From Luteolibacter flavescens (GTDB taxonomy: Bacteria; Verrucomicrobiota; Verrucomicrobiia; Verrucomicrobiales; Akkermansiaceae): 64,000 nt of DNA. Shown here piece after piece: positions 52,297 to 62,305 of the stretch (positions within the stretch are counted from its first letter, which is position 1; the number at the start of each line of letters is the position of its first letter). Under the pieces are notes generated by a model, which was not told where the DNA came from, did no database searches, and worked only from the letters and a program-made list of their open reading frames with translations. Location: contig NZ_JAPDDS010000006.1 in assembly GCF_025950085.1 (NCBI RefSeq), positions 124,001 to 188,000 on the forward strand, written 5' to 3'. The position numbers were made by a program, and so were the translations under genes.

Positions 52297-53559
52297 ATGG
52301 CCGGGGACAAGCACGTCGTCATCATCGGTGCGGGATTCGGCGGGCTCTCCTGCGCGCGCCATCTCGCAGGCAGGCCGGGCATCCGCGTGACCATCGTGGA
52401 CCGGCGGAATCACCATCTCTTCCAGCCGCTGCTCTATCAGGTCGCGACGTCCACGCTGACGGCACCGGACATTTCGCGATCCATCCGCACCATCTTCGAC
52501 CGGGATGAAAACATCGCCGTGCTCTACGAGCATGTGGAGTCGGTGGATCTCGCGACGCGTTCCTTGACGATGGCCAGCGGGGGAAGGCTGGAGTTCGACA
52601 AGCTGGTCATCGCCACCGGATCGCGCGCGAGCTTCTTCGGCAATGAGGCGTGGGCTCCGCACGTGCTGCAGCTCAAGTCGCTGAGCGATGCCTTCGAGAT
52701 CCGCAAGCGCGTGCTGAGGAATCTGGAGCTGGCGGACCGCGCCGAGCCGGAGCGCCAGGCGGTGCTGGGCTGCGTGGTCATCATCGGCGGCGGTCCCACT
52801 GGCGTGGAGCTGGCGGGTGCCTTCTCGGATCTCATCCAGCGCACCATGCGGCGCAGCTACCGCGGCTACGACACGCGGCGGCAGCGGATCATTCTGCTGG
52901 AGGCGCGGGATCGCCTGCTTGGCACCTTTGATCGTGCGCAATCGGACTACGCACGGCGCAGGCTGGAGAAGCTGGGCGTGACGGTGCGGCTCGGCGCGAT
53001 GGTCTCCGGCATCGAGGATCAGCGGGTGACGCTGGCGGACGGCGAGGTGCTGGAAGCAGGGGCCATCATCTGGACTGCGGGCGTGGAGGCCACCGCGCTG
53101 ACGCGCACGCTCGGAGTGGGACTGACGCGTGCCGGCCTCATCCAGGTGGAGGAGGATCTCTCCCTGCCCGGCCATCCGGATGCCTACGCGATCGGCGATA
53201 CGGCCGCCGCGATGACGCCGGACGCGCGTCCCGTTCCGGGCGTGGCCCCCGCCGCCGTGCAGGCGGGCAAGCACGTGGGACAGCAGATCCTGAGAGGCAC
53301 GCGCGAGCCCTTCCGCTATCTCGACAAGGGCAGCATGGCCATCATCGGGAAGAATGCCGCGGTGGTGGATGCCGCGGGCATGCGGCTCCACGGCTGGCCC
53401 GCATGGTTGATCTGGCTGCTCGTTCACGTGCTTTTCCTCGCGGGCTTCCGCAGCAAGTCCGGCGTGCTCGTTTCGTGGTTCTGGGCCTACATCCACGACA
53501 AGCCGGGCTCGCGGGTCTTCACCACGGCGAGCGACGACGAGCCGGGGGGCGTGAGTTGA
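52297..53559 (+). CDS. ndh: Type II NADH dehydrogenase (FAD, membrane-associated)
   Basis: 420 residues. The N-terminal dinucleotide fold VVIIGAGFGGLSCARHL binds FAD and the second, VVIIGGGPTGVELAGAFSDL, binds NADH. NHHLFQPLLYQVATSTL and IWTAGVEAT are family hallmarks, and YAIGDTAA precedes the C-terminal FAD contact AVQAGKHVGQQI. The C-terminal amphipathic/hydrophobic helices (PAWLIWLLVHVLFLAGF) attach it to the inner membrane. It oxidises NADH without proton pumping, normally reducing quinone. Coupling to a flavodoxin gene makes a flavodoxin-reducing role conceivable. Confidence 0.85.
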   Translation: MAGDKHVVIIGAGFGGLSCARHLAGRPGIRVTIVDRRNHHLFQPLLYQVATSTLTAPDISRSIRTIFDRDENIAVLYEHVESVDLATRSLTMASGGRLEFDKLVIATGSRASFFGNEAWAPHVLQLKSLSDAFEIRKRVLRNLELADRAEPERQAVLGCVVIIGGGPTGVELAGAFSDLIQRTMRRSYRGYDTRRQRIILLEARDRLLGTFDRAQSDYARRRLEKLGVTVRLGAMVSGIEDQRVTLADGEVLEAGAIIWTAGVEATALTRTLGVGLTRAGLIQVEEDLSLPGHPDAYAIGDTAAAMTPDARPVPGVAPAAVQAGKHVGQQILRGTREPFRYLDKGSMAIIGKNAAVVDAAGMRLHGWPAWLIWLLVHVLFLAGFRSKSGVLVSWFWAYIHDKPGSRVFTTASDDEPGGVS

Positions 53560-53590
53560 CGTACGGAGCTCGTAGTATTATTGGCGACCC

Positions 53591-54505
53591 TCATTCAGCG
53601 GGCTCGATGCCCTTCAGCGTCGAGAAGCTGATGCGGCGCATCGTGTCGAGGAACTCCGTCATGTAAACCGACGAGGCATTCTCGGTGGTGGTGGCAGCGT
53701 AGAGATTCGCGAAAAGACCGGACTTCCGGATGGGGCGGGAGACGACGTAGCTCTTCTCAAGGTATGGCTGCACGGCCCAGCCGGGCATGGCGGCGATGGC
53801 GCGGTGGCTGGCGACGAGCTGGAGGATGGCCACGGTCAGCTCGGTCTTCCGCCGCGGCGGCTCCACGCCCGCGGGTCCGAGCACCTCGCGGATCACGTCG
53901 ATGCGGTCGTCCGGGATGGGGTACGTGACCAGCGTTTCCTTAGCGAAATCGCGCGCGGTGAGGTAGGGCTTGTTCGTGAAGGGGTGGTTCCGCGCAAGCA
54001 GGGCCAGCACCTCGTAGCGGAAGAGCGGGTGGAAGGTGACACCGGCGCGCGGGCGTGCCTGCGAGACGATGACTAGGTCGGCCACGTCCTCGGCAAGCAG
54101 GCCCACGGGGTCCGGCTGGAATCCGGCGACGAGGTCCATTTCCACCTCCGGCCATCCCTCGCGGAAGGCATCCATGCTGGGCATGAGCCAGTCGAAGCAG
54201 GAGTGGCACTCCACGGCGATGCGGAGCTGGCCGGACTGCCCGCCGGCGATGCGGGCGACATCGCGCTCGCACTGCATCACCAGCTTCTCCACCTCGTAGG
54301 CGGTGGTCAGCAGGCGGTCCCCGGCACGGCTGAGACGCAGGGGATTGCTCTTCCGCTGGAAGAGCTCCGTGCCCACGTGGTCCTCGAGGGCCTTCATCTG
54401 GTGGGAGAGCGCTGGCTGGGAGAGATTCAGGCGCTTGCCCGCCTTCGAGATGCTTCCCGTTTCGGCGATGGCGACGATGGATCTGAGGTGACGCAGCTCG
54501 AGCAT
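53591..54505 (-). CDS. metR: LysR-family regulator, MetR-like
   Basis: 304 residues from ATG 54505; the frame extends 13 codons upstream into the operator and is excluded. The LysR helix-turn-helix is LRSIVAIAETGSISKAGKRL followed by NLSQPALSHQMKALE. The effector domain includes ECHSCFDWLMPSMDAFREGW, a characteristic MetR segment, and YPIPDDRIDVIREV. E. coli MetR activates metE, metF and glyA with homocysteine as coregulator, and here those three genes follow divergently, which supports the name. Length fits MetR (about 300-317). Confidence 0.9.
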   Translation of the reverse strand: MLELRHLRSIVAIAETGSISKAGKRLNLSQPALSHQMKALEDHVGTELFQRKSNPLRLSRAGDRLLTTAYEVEKLVMQCERDVARIAGGQSGQLRIAVECHSCFDWLMPSMDAFREGWPEVEMDLVAGFQPDPVGLLAEDVADLVIVSQARPRAGVTFHPLFRYEVLALLARNHPFTNKPYLTARDFAKETLVTYPIPDDRIDVIREVLGPAGVEPPRRKTELTVAILQLVASHRAIAAMPGWAVQPYLEKSYVVSRPIRKSGLFANLYAATTTENASSVYMTEFLDTMRRISFSTLKGIEPAE

Positions 54506-54512
54506 GTGGGAG

Positions 54513-54536
54513 GAATGATCATTCGGATGGCGAATG
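54513..54536. promoter_or_regulatory. MetR-type operator between metR and metE
   Basis: Overlapping palindromes GAATGATCATTC (54513-54524) and CATTCG-N5-CGAATG (54520-54536) lie in the 91-bp divergent gap. The second contains a T-N11-A core with TTC/GAA arms, the general LysR binding pattern. Position and symmetry suggest that MetR binds here to control both genes. Confidence 0.55.
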
Positions 54537-54596
54537 ACGATCATAAAAACAATGAGCTACCTGCATGATGCTCCCGGTCGCTACGGTGGCGGGAGC

Positions 54597-56966
54597 ATGT
54601 CAAACATCCGCACGCACATCCTGGGCTACCCGCGCATCGGCGAGCAGCGCGAACTTAAGAAGGCCACCGAGCTCTACTGGAAGGGCGAGATCCCGCGAGC
54701 GGCGCTGGAGGCGATCGGCAAGGACCTGCGCAAGCGCAACTGGCAGAAGCAGGCCGCCGCGGGCATCGACCTGGTGCCGTGCAATGACTTCTCCTTCTAC
54801 GATCAGGTGCTGGATGCCGCGTGCCTCTTCGGCAACGTACCGCCGCGCTTCACGTGGGACGGCGGCAGCGCGGGGCTCGACCTGCGCTTCCAGATCGCGC
54901 GCGGTGCCCGCGAGGTGAAGAAGGATGACGGCTCCTGCTGCGGCGGTAGCTGCGGCACCGGCACGGGGGAGACCAGCGGTGGCTTCGCCGGGGAGATGAC
55001 GAAGTGGTTCGACACGAACTACCACTACATCGTGCCGGAGTTCCGCGCGGACACGAAGTTCAAGCTCTCCGACACGAAGATCTTCAATGAATTCCACGAG
55101 GCGAAAGCGCTGGGCCTGAATCCGAAGCCCGTGCTCGTCGGTCCGGTGAGCTACCTGACGCTGGGCAAGGTGCAGGATGCCGACCATGCGGACTTCAACC
55201 GCTACGACCTGCTGGAGCGCCTGCTGCCGGTGTATGAGGACATCCTCGCCCGTCTGGCGGCGGAGGGCGCGGAGTGGATCCAGCTAGACGAGCCGGTGCT
55301 GGCGCTGGACCTGGATGCGGAGCAGAAGGCATGCTTTGCCGCGAGCTATGAACGCCTCGCGAAAGCGGCGGGCACGGCAAAGCTACTGGTGGCATCGTAC
55401 TTCGGCGAGCTGCGGGACAATCTCCCACTCTTCCTCGGTTTGCCGGTCGCGGCGCTGCACTACGATGCGGTGCGCTGCGCTGCGGAGGTGGAAAAGCTTC
55501 TGGCATCATTCCCGGCGGACAAGATCCTCTCGCTGGGCGTGATCGACGGGCGGAACATCTGGAAGAACGACTTCGACGCCTCGCTCGGCCTGCTGGAGCA
55601 GGCGAAGCAAAAGCTGGGAGCAGAGCGCCTGTGGGTGTCCGCCTCGTGCTCGCTGCTGCACACGCCGGTGACGCTGGCATCCGAGAAGAAGCTGGATGCA
55701 GAGGTGAAGGATTGGCTCGCCTTTGCGGATGAGAAGCTCGCGGAGATTTCCACGCTCGCCGCGCTGCTCTCGGGCACGGGTGACGAGGCTGCACTGGAGG
55801 CGAACCGCGCGAGCCAGAAGCGCCGCCGCGAAAGCCCGCGCATCCACAATCCCGCCGTGAAGGCACGCGTGGCCGCAGTGACAGCCGCGGACGGTCAGCG
55901 CGCCTCCGCCTTCCCGCAGCGCCAGCAGGTGCAGCGCGAGAAGCTGAAGCTGCCGCTTTTCCCGACGACCTCCATCGGCTCCTTCCCGCAGACGGCGGAG
56001 GTGCGCGCCGCCCGCGCGAAGTGGAAGAAGGGCGCGCTGAGCGATGCCGACTACGATGCCTTCTTGAAGGAAGAGACGCGCAAGTGCGTGGAGTGGCAGG
56101 ACGAGATCGGCATCGACATGCCGGTGCACGGCGAGTTCGAGCGGAATGACATGGTGGAATACTTCGGCGAGCAGCTCGACGGCTACGTCTTCAGCCAGAA
56201 TGGCTGGGTGCAGTCGTATGGTTCGCGCTGCGTGAAGCCGCCGATCCTCTTCGGGGACATCACGCGCCCGCGCCCGATGACGGTGGAGTGGACGACCTTT
56301 GCCCAATCGGTAACGAAGAATCCGATGAAGGGGATGCTGACCGGGCCGGTGACCATCCTGAACTGGTCATTCGTCCGCGATGACCAGCCGCGCGCGGTCT
56401 CCTGCAAGCAGCTCGCGCTGGCCATCCGCGACGAGGTGCTGGACCTGGAGAAGGCAGGCGTGCGCGTCATCCAGATCGACGAGGCGGCGCTGCGCGAGGG
56501 CCTGCCGCTGCGGCGCTCGGAGTGGCAGGAGTATCTGGACTGGGCGGTGGAGTCGTTCCGCATCACGGCCAGCGGCGTGCGGGACGAGACACAGATCCAC
56601 ACGCACATGTGCTACTCGGAATTCAATGACATCATTGCCGCCATCGCGGACATGGATGCGGACGTCATCACCATCGAGACCTCGCGGTCGAACATGGAGC
56701 TGCTGGATGCCTTCGTGGAATTCCAGTATCCGAACGAGATCGGGCCGGGTGTCTATGACATCCACTCGCCGCGCATCCCGACGGTGGAGCAGATGGAGCG
56801 CCTGATCCAGAAGGCCGGCGCGGTGATCCCGCAGGGGAACCTGTGGGTGAATCCGGACTGCGGCCTGAAGACCCGCGGCTGGGCCGAGGTGAAGCCCGCA
56901 CTGGTGAAGATGGTGGAGGCCGCACGCCGCCTGCGCGTGGCAGCCGGGGCCGAGGCCGCCGTGTGA
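54597..56966 (+). CDS. metE: Cobalamin-independent methionine synthase
   Basis: 789 residues from ATG 54597, preceded by GGCGGGAG. It transfers the methyl group of 5-methyltetrahydrofolate(triglutamate) to homocysteine in the cytoplasm. The N-terminal half has the duplicated barrel ([30 protein letters not shown]). The catalytic half has [17 protein letters not shown], the zinc ligands in [12 protein letters not shown] and [11 protein letters not shown], and [13 protein letters not shown]. Unusual is a Gly/Ser/Cys insert with C114, C115 and C119 ([15 protein letters not shown]) just before the EMTKWF segment. Transcribed ahead of metF and glyA. Confidence 0.97.
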   Translation: MSNIRTHILGYPRIGEQRELKKATELYWKGEIPRAALEAIGKDLRKRNWQKQAAAGIDLVPCNDFSFYDQVLDAACLFGNVPPRFTWDGGSAGLDLRFQIARGAREVKKDDGSCCGGSCGTGTGETSGGFAGEMTKWFDTNYHYIVPEFRADTKFKLSDTKIFNEFHEAKALGLNPKPVLVGPVSYLTLGKVQDADHADFNRYDLLERLLPVYEDILARLAAEGAEWIQLDEPVLALDLDAEQKACFAASYERLAKAAGTAKLLVASYFGELRDNLPLFLGLPVAALHYDAVRCAAEVEKLLASFPADKILSLGVIDGRNIWKNDFDASLGLLEQAKQKLGAERLWVSASCSLLHTPVTLASEKKLDAEVKDWLAFADEKLAEISTLAALLSGTGDEAALEANRASQKRRRESPRIHNPAVKARVAAVTAADGQRASAFPQRQQVQREKLKLPLFPTTSIGSFPQTAEVRAARAKWKKGALSDADYDAFLKEETRKCVEWQDEIGIDMPVHGEFERNDMVEYFGEQLDGYVFSQNGWVQSYGSRCVKPPILFGDITRPRPMTVEWTTFAQSVTKNPMKGMLTGPVTILNWSFVRDDQPRAVSCKQLALAIRDEVLDLEKAGVRVIQIDEAALREGLPLRRSEWQEYLDWAVESFRITASGVRDETQIHTHMCYSEFNDIIAAIADMDADVITIETSRSNMELLDAFVEFQYPNEIGPGVYDIHSPRIPTVEQMERLIQKAGAVIPQGNLWVNPDCGLKTRGWAEVKPALVKMVEAARRLRVAAGAEAAV

Positions 56967-57007
56967 GAAAAGAAACCATTCACCTGAGAACTATCTAACA
57001 GATCGCC

Positions 57008-57904
57008 ATGCACATCCGTGACATCCTCTCCGGCCCCGGGCCGAAGTTTTCCTTCGAATACTTCCCGCCGAAGTCGCCGGAAGCGGCGGAGTCGCTCTTC
57101 CGCACCATCACGGAGCTGCAGCGGTGTGATCCTGCATTCGTATCCGTCACCTACGGTGCGGGCGGCACCACCCGTGGAGCGACCCACGGGCTGGTGCTGC
57201 GCCTGCTGCAGGAGACGCGGGTGAATGCCATCCCGCACCTGACGTGTGTGGGCCACACGGAGGCGGAGATCTCCTCGCTGCTGGAGAGCTACGCCGTCGC
57301 GGGCGTGTCGAATATCCTCGCGCTGCGCGGTGATCCGCCGAAGAGCGGGGGAGGGGCGAAGGGCGACTTTCCCTACGCTGCTGACCTGGTGGGCTTCATC
57401 CGTCGCTTCTCGGAGAGGCACGGCCATGACTTCGGCATCGGTGTCGCGGGCTTCCCGGAGGGCCATCCGGGCACGCCGAACCGGATGCTCGAGATCGATC
57501 ACCTGAAGGCGAAGGTGGATGCCGGCGCGGACTACATCTGCACGCAGATGTTCTTCCACAATGGCGACTTCTATGACTTCCGCGACCGCTGCGAGCTGGC
57601 GGGCGTGCGGGTGCCCATCCTGGCGGGCATCATGCCGGTGACGAGCCTCGCGGGGCTGAACCGCATGTCTGAGCTGGCGGCCGGGGCGCGCTTCCCGGCG
57701 CGGCTGCTGCGCCTGCTCGCCCGGGCAAACGGGGACGACGCGGTGGTGCGCCGTATCGGAGTCCACTACGCGACCACCCAGTGCGCGGACCTGCTGGACC
57801 ATGAGGTGGCGGGCATTCATCTCTACACGCTGAACCAATCGTCCGCGACGGTGGAGATCTTCCACAGCCTCGGCCTGCGCAGCCCGGAGGCGGCGGTATC
57901 CTGA
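57008..57904 (+). CDS. metF: 5,10-methylenetetrahydrofolate reductase
   Basis: 298 residues. A FAD-dependent TIM barrel that makes 5-methyl-THF for MetE. Family signatures: [18 protein letters not shown] (with the catalytic Glu), [33 protein letters not shown], and [16 protein letters not shown]. The C-terminal [21 protein letters not shown] segment is also present. It lies 41 bp after metE, giving a direct two-enzyme supply line for methionine. Confidence 0.96.
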   Translation: MHIRDILSGPGPKFSFEYFPPKSPEAAESLFRTITELQRCDPAFVSVTYGAGGTTRGATHGLVLRLLQETRVNAIPHLTCVGHTEAEISSLLESYAVAGVSNILALRGDPPKSGGGAKGDFPYAADLVGFIRRFSERHGHDFGIGVAGFPEGHPGTPNRMLEIDHLKAKVDAGADYICTQMFFHNGDFYDFRDRCELAGVRVPILAGIMPVTSLAGLNRMSELAAGARFPARLLRLLARANGDDAVVRRIGVHYATTQCADLLDHEVAGIHLYTLNQSSATVEIFHSLGLRSPEAAVS

Positions 57905-57938
57905 TCCCTGCGACCCATTTCAAATTCTTCCGCAACCC

Positions 57939-59186
57939 ATGCACGACATCGAATCCCAAGACCCCGAGGTCTTCTCCGCCATCCGCGCGGAGGAGCAGCG
58001 CCAGCGCAATCACATTGAGCTGATCGCTTCCGAGAATTTCACCTCCGCCGCCGTGATGAAGGCGCAGGGGTCTCACCTGACGAACAAGTATGCCGAGGGC
58101 TACCCGGGCCGCCGCTGGTATGGCGGGTGCGAGCACGTGGATGTGATCGAGCAGCTCGCGCTGGACCGCGTGAAGCAGCTCTTCGGCGCGGAGCATGCGA
58201 ATGTGCAGCCGCACTCCGGCTCACAGGCGAATGCGGCGGTTTACTTCTCGGTGCTGGAGCCGGGCGACAAGATCTTCACGATGGATCTGGCGCACGGCGG
58301 TCACTTGACCCACGGGCACAAGGCGAATTTCTCCGGGAAATTCTACGACGTCACGCACTACGGTGTCAGCCCGGATGACGAGCGGATCGACTACGACGAG
58401 CTGGAGAAAACCGCGAAGGCACTGAAGCCGAAGCTGATCACGGCGGGTGCATCCGCCTATCCGCGGGAGATCGACTTCGAGAGGATCGGCCGGATCGCGA
58501 GGGAGGCCGGTGCGTTTCTCTTCGTGGACATGGCGCACATCGCCGGGCTGGTGGCGGCAGGCGTGCATCCGAGCCCGGTGCCGCACGCGGACTTCGTCAC
58601 GACCACGACGCACAAGTCGCTGCGCGGCCCGCGCGGCGGGGTAGTGCTATGCAAGTCGGAGTTCGCGAAGAAGATCGACGCGCTCGTTTTCCCCGGCGTG
58701 CAGGGTGGTCCGCTGATGCATGTCATCGCGGCGAAGGCGGTGTGCTTCCGCGAGGCACTCCAGCCGGATTTCCGCGCGTATGCGGAGCAAGTCGTGAAGA
58801 ATGCCCGCTCGCTCGCCGCCCGCCTGGCGACACACGGATATCGCATCGTCTCCGGCGGCACGGACAATCACCTGCTGCTCGTTGACCTCCGGCCGCACGG
58901 TCTCAATGGCTCCGATGCCTCCCTCGCACTCGACGAGGCAGGTATCACCGTGAACAAGAATGGCATCCCCTTTGACACCGGCAGTCCGATGAAGCCCAGC
59001 GGAATCCGCATCGGCACGCCCGCCGTGACCACGCGCGGGATGAAGGAAGCCGATGTGGAAAAAGTCGCCGACTTCATCCACCGCGCGCTGCAGGTGAAAA
59101 AGACCGATGCAGCAGCGCTCGGCGCGATACGGGAAGAGGTCTTCGCCTTCAACAAGGCATTCCCCTTGCCGGGGTCGGCGCTGTGA
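57939..59186 (+). CDS. glyA: Serine hydroxymethyltransferase
   Basis: 415 residues, normal for bacterial GlyA. It converts serine and THF to glycine and 5,10-methylene-THF, the substrate of MetF. PLP lysine in [14 protein letters not shown]; other hallmarks are [64 protein letters not shown] and [20 protein letters not shown]. It lies 34 bp after metF, so metE-metF-glyA form a one-carbon operon under the divergent metR. Confidence 0.97.
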   Translation: MHDIESQDPEVFSAIRAEEQRQRNHIELIASENFTSAAVMKAQGSHLTNKYAEGYPGRRWYGGCEHVDVIEQLALDRVKQLFGAEHANVQPHSGSQANAAVYFSVLEPGDKIFTMDLAHGGHLTHGHKANFSGKFYDVTHYGVSPDDERIDYDELEKTAKALKPKLITAGASAYPREIDFERIGRIAREAGAFLFVDMAHIAGLVAAGVHPSPVPHADFVTTTTHKSLRGPRGGVVLCKSEFAKKIDALVFPGVQGGPLMHVIAAKAVCFREALQPDFRAYAEQVVKNARSLAARLATHGYRIVSGGTDNHLLLVDLRPHGLNGSDASLALDEAGITVNKNGIPFDTGSPMKPSGIRIGTPAVTTRGMKEADVEKVADFIHRALQVKKTDAAALGAIREEVFAFNKAFPLPGSAL

Positions 59187-59200
59187 TAGTTATCTTGATC

Positions 59201-59383
59201 GGCGGAGCCGGGAGCGCTGGCTTTAGCCGGCTTGGAAAGTTGGCGAAGCTATTCCCAGAGCCGGTCCCACCTCCCTCCCACCAGTTGCAGAGACACAGAG
59301 CGAAAGCGGCGCGTCATCTCACTTCGCATGTCCGGCGCCCCCACCTTCCAAGCCGGCTAAAGCCAGCATTCCCGGCTGCGCCG
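59201..59383. repeat. MITE-like inverted-repeat element
   Basis: A 38-base arm (59201-59238) is repeated in inverted orientation at 59346-59383 with three mismatches, enclosing 107 bp without a gene. The arms contain the inner palindrome-prone core GCTGGCTTTAGCCGGCTTGG. It starts 14 bases after the glyA stop. Size and symmetry suit a non-autonomous mobile or REP-like element; it could also act as a strong terminator. The flanks to 59460 hold nothing else recognisable. Confidence 0.7.
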
Positions 59384-59460
59384 AGCTTGGATCCATGGTT
59401 TTGGCTCAGCCATGAAACATCGTTGGCATGTGATTCCGACTTCGGCCATGATGGCGGGAC

Positions 59461-60144
59461 ATGCCACGTTTTCTCGATCTGCTCGCCCGATGGCGGAAGG
59501 AGCCCCTTATCACCGCCGCGCTGTTGCTCATCGCGGGCGGGTTGTGGGGATTCATGGAAATTTCCGAAGCGGTGGGCGAGGGTGAGACCCATGCGTGGGA
59601 TGAGGCCGTCCTGCTTTCACTGCGCGAGCCGGGAAATCTATCCGATCCCATCGGCTCCAGCCGCATCGAGGAGATGGGCCGGGACCTCACCGCGCTGGGC
59701 GGCTTCACGATTCTAACAGGACTGACTCTGGCCTCCATCGGCATCGCGCTCTTCCTGCGAAAGCCCCGGATCGCGGCGCTCATCGCGATCTCCATCACCA
59801 CCGCTTCGTTCCTCACGAGCCTGCTGAAGCAGGGCTTTGACCGGCCTCGGCCGGACTTGGTGCCGCACGGGACGGTGGTGACAAATGCCAGCTTTCCCAG
59901 CGGCCACTCGATGATGGCGGCGGTGGTTTACCTCACGCTCGGCATGCTGCTGGCGCGCACCCAGCCTGGCCGTGCCTTCCGCGTCTATCTCATCGCTCTC
60001 TCCGTGGTGGTCACATTGCTGGTGGGCACCAGCCGCGTGTATCTGGGCGTGCACTGGCCGTCGGACGTTCTCGCCGGGTGGACGCTGGGTGCGGCGTGGG
60101 CGTTGCTCTTCGGGCTCATCGCGATCCGGATCGATCGCCCATGA
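59461..60144 (+). CDS. PAP2-family membrane phosphatase
   Basis: 227 residues with about six membrane helices. The three phosphatase motifs are present: KQGFDRPRP (K-x6-RP), FPSGHSM (PSGH) and SRVYLGVHWPSDVLAG (SR-x5-H-x3-D). It dephosphorylates lipid phosphates such as undecaprenyl pyrophosphate or phosphatidylglycerophosphate at the periplasmic face. It stands alone after the inverted-repeat element. Substrate cannot be told from sequence. Confidence 0.9.
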   Translation: MPRFLDLLARWRKEPLITAALLLIAGGLWGFMEISEAVGEGETHAWDEAVLLSLREPGNLSDPIGSSRIEEMGRDLTALGGFTILTGLTLASIGIALFLRKPRIAALIAISITTASFLTSLLKQGFDRPRPDLVPHGTVVTNASFPSGHSMMAAVVYLTLGMLLARTQPGRAFRVYLIALSVVVTLLVGTSRVYLGVHWPSDVLAGWTLGAAWALLFGLIAIRIDRP

Positions 60145-60258
60145 TCGCCGGTTTCTTTTTTTCCGCCGCCGTCATGCTGCGGTCATCTTCGCGTGGTCTA
60201 GGTCTCGTGTCCGGCGGGCATGTCGTCCTGCCGGGCCAGAACACGAAACCAAGATCTC

Positions 60259-60723
60259 ATGAACACCACATCCATCCGCATCCTCGCCGCCCTCGCCCTC
60301 ATCGCTCCCGCCGCCTCGCGCGACATCCGTCTCGCCGATTGCCCCGAGCCGGTGCGCAATGTCATCCAGTCGAATGCCCGTGACTGCAAGATCGAGGAAG
60401 TCGAGGTCTTCCAGCGCGAGGGCAAAACCATCTACATCGCCGAGGTCGATCTGAAGGGTGGCATCGACCTGAATCTCTACGTCTCCGCCGAGGGCGCACT
60501 GCTGAAGACGAAGGAAGACATCCGACTCGCCGACGCACCGGAGGCGGTGCGCACCACGCTGCAGGGACTGGGCGGTCGCGTCGATGACCTCGACAAGATC
60601 ACCGAGGGCGAAACTGTCACCTACGATGCCGACATCGAGCGTCACGGTCAGCCCGACCTCGACGTGATCGTTGCTGCCGATGGCAAGGTCGTCCGCCAGA
60701 CCGAGGACCGCGACGACGATTGA
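60259..60723 (+). CDS. Secreted PepSY-like protein
   Basis: 154 residues from ATG 60259 with a short signal peptide (ILAALALIAPAAS). Two tandem similar halves begin DIRLADCPEPVRNVIQSNA and DIRLADAPEAVRTTLQGLG, each followed by strands with IYIAEVDLKGG or VTYDADIERHG. This is the PepSY-like putative beta-lactamase-inhibitor fold. Proteins of this kind are periplasmic with unknown ligand. A clear terminator follows. Confidence 0.7.
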   Translation: MNTTSIRILAALALIAPAASRDIRLADCPEPVRNVIQSNARDCKIEEVEVFQREGKTIYIAEVDLKGGIDLNLYVSAEGALLKTKEDIRLADAPEAVRTTLQGLGGRVDDLDKITEGETVTYDADIERHGQPDLDVIVAADGKVVRQTEDRDDD

Positions 60724-60743
60724 TCGGTCCCGACGATCTCACA

Positions 60744-60774
60744 GGCGAGGCTCCGTATCGGGGCCTCGCCTTTT
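60744..60774 (+). terminator. Rho-independent terminator
   Basis: GGCGAGGC (60744-60751) pairs with GCCTCGCC (60763-60770) and is followed directly by TTTT. It closes the PepSY-like gene. Confidence 0.8.
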
Positions 60775-60833
60775 CTCGTGTGTAACTTTCCGGTGACGTC
60801 CCCGTGGATCATGCCTAGGTTTCGGTTTTCACC

Positions 60834-61319
60834 ATGAAAAATCCCATCGCCAAGAACACGATTTGCCTGTGGTTCGACAAGGACGCGCTTGAAGCAGCGG
60901 AATTCTACGCCGCGACCTTTCCCGATAGCGCGGTGCACGAGGTCCATTACGCCCCCGGCGACTATCCTTCGGGGAAGGAGGGCGACATCATCACCGTTCA
61001 CTTCACCGTGCTCGGCATCCCGTGCATCGGTCTGAATGGCGGGCCCGCCTTCAAGCACAGCGAGGCATTCTCCTTCCAGGTGGCGACGGACACGCAGGAG
61101 GAGACGGACCGCTACTGGGACGCGATCGTCGGCAATGGCGGCGAGGAAAGCGAGTGCGGCTGGTGCAAGGACCGCTGGGGCATTTCCTGGCAGATCACGC
61201 CACGCACGCTGAGCGAGGCAATGTCCGCCGGCGGCGACGAGGCGAAGCGGGCCTTCGCCGCCATGATCCAGATGAGCAAGATCGACGTCGCGAAGATCGA
61301 TGCCGCACGGCGGGTGTAA
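60834..61319 (+). CDS. VOC/PhnB-like (3-demethylubiquinone methyltransferase-domain) protein
   Basis: 161 residues. The opening NTICLWFDKDALEAAEFYAA, then TFPDSAV, HFTVLGIPCIGLNGGPAFKH, SEAFSFQVATDTQEETDRYW, and GWCKDRWGISWQITP are all typical of the PhnB/3-dmu-9_3-mt branch of the glyoxalase (VOC) fold. The enzymatic role of this branch is mostly unassigned. Cytoplasmic, single gene. Confidence 0.85.
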   Translation: MKNPIAKNTICLWFDKDALEAAEFYAATFPDSAVHEVHYAPGDYPSGKEGDIITVHFTVLGIPCIGLNGGPAFKHSEAFSFQVATDTQEETDRYWDAIVGNGGEESECGWCKDRWGISWQITPRTLSEAMSAGGDEAKRAFAAMIQMSKIDVAKIDAARRV

Positions 61320-61401
61320 AACATCGCGTTTTTTCCAGACCGTTTGACCGGATGCGTCGCAGGGGTAGGATCGCGCGTTTTACCTCACAACATCCCGCAT
61401 C

Positions 61402-62127
61402 ATGTCCCTCGATTCCCTTTTCTCCAGTCTCAGCAGCAATCTCAAAGGCAGCGGCAAAAGCGATCCGAAGTCGCTGCTGGGCGGCTTGCTCGGCTCGGCC
61501 GGTGCGCAGGGGGCGCTAGGCGGTGCCGCATCTGGCGCGCTGGTCTCCGTGCTGATGAATGGGAAGGCGCGGAAGAAGATACAGAAGAACGCCGTGAAGG
61601 TGGGCGGCATGGCCGCGCTCGCCGGCGTGGGCTACTATGCTTATCAAAAGTGGCAGCAGAGCCGGCAGGATGCGCCCGCCGCCACGCCGGTCCAGGTGCT
61701 GCCCCCGGCATCGCAGGATGCCACGCCGCCGCCGCTGCCTGCGGATCTGGCTTCGGCCAGCGTGCAGGTGAAGGTGACCGGCGAGCTTCCAATGAAAATG
61801 GTGCTGGCGATGATCGCCGCAGCGGCTGCCGATGGCACCATCGATAGCGTGGAAATGAGTGCGCTGGCCGAGGCGATCGACAATGCGCCGGTGGAGGCTG
61901 CGGAGAAAGCGCGGCTCACCAGCGCGCTGAATAGCCCGCCGACGGTGGAGGAGCTATCCGGCCTCGCGAATGGACCGGAAGAAGCGAGCGAGATCTACGG
62001 CGCGGCTTTGACGGCCATCGAGGTGGACACGCCATCCGAGCATCTTTTCTTGCGACGTCTCTCGCGTGCGCTGGATCTGGACGAGCAACTCGTCGCAACG
62101 GTGCACGAGACGCTGGAGAAGGCATGA
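61402..62127 (+). CDS. DUF533 (YebE-like) membrane protein
   Basis: 241 residues. N-terminal Gly/Ala-rich region (SLLGGLLGSAGAQGALGGAA), one hydrophobic segment with KVGGMAALAGVGYYAYQKW, a Pro/Ala linker (about residues 90-118), and a C-terminal helical domain resembling TerB/DUF533 (MVLAMIAAAAADGTIDSVEM, EHLFLRRLSRALDLDEQLV). In E. coli the relative YebE is linked to envelope stress. No partner gene nearby. Confidence 0.8.
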   Translation: MSLDSLFSSLSSNLKGSGKSDPKSLLGGLLGSAGAQGALGGAASGALVSVLMNGKARKKIQKNAVKVGGMAALAGVGYYAYQKWQQSRQDAPAATPVQVLPPASQDATPPPLPADLASASVQVKVTGELPMKMVLAMIAAAAADGTIDSVEMSALAEAIDNAPVEAAEKARLTSALNSPPTVEELSGLANGPEEASEIYGAALTAIEVDTPSEHLFLRRLSRALDLDEQLVATVHETLEKA

Positions 62128-62305
62128 TGGTGTCCCGGGAGGGATTCGCGGAAAGAGGGGAGTTCTATCGCGCTCCGGTGTGCTGCAGGTTTGGCTGCTC
62201 CGCGGGGTGATGGCGATGGATGCCATTCACCCGCGGGCAGCCTTTGAGATGAGACATGATCGGACCGTGGGATGATTCCATGAGTGACGGGGAGATCACT
62301 GGGAA

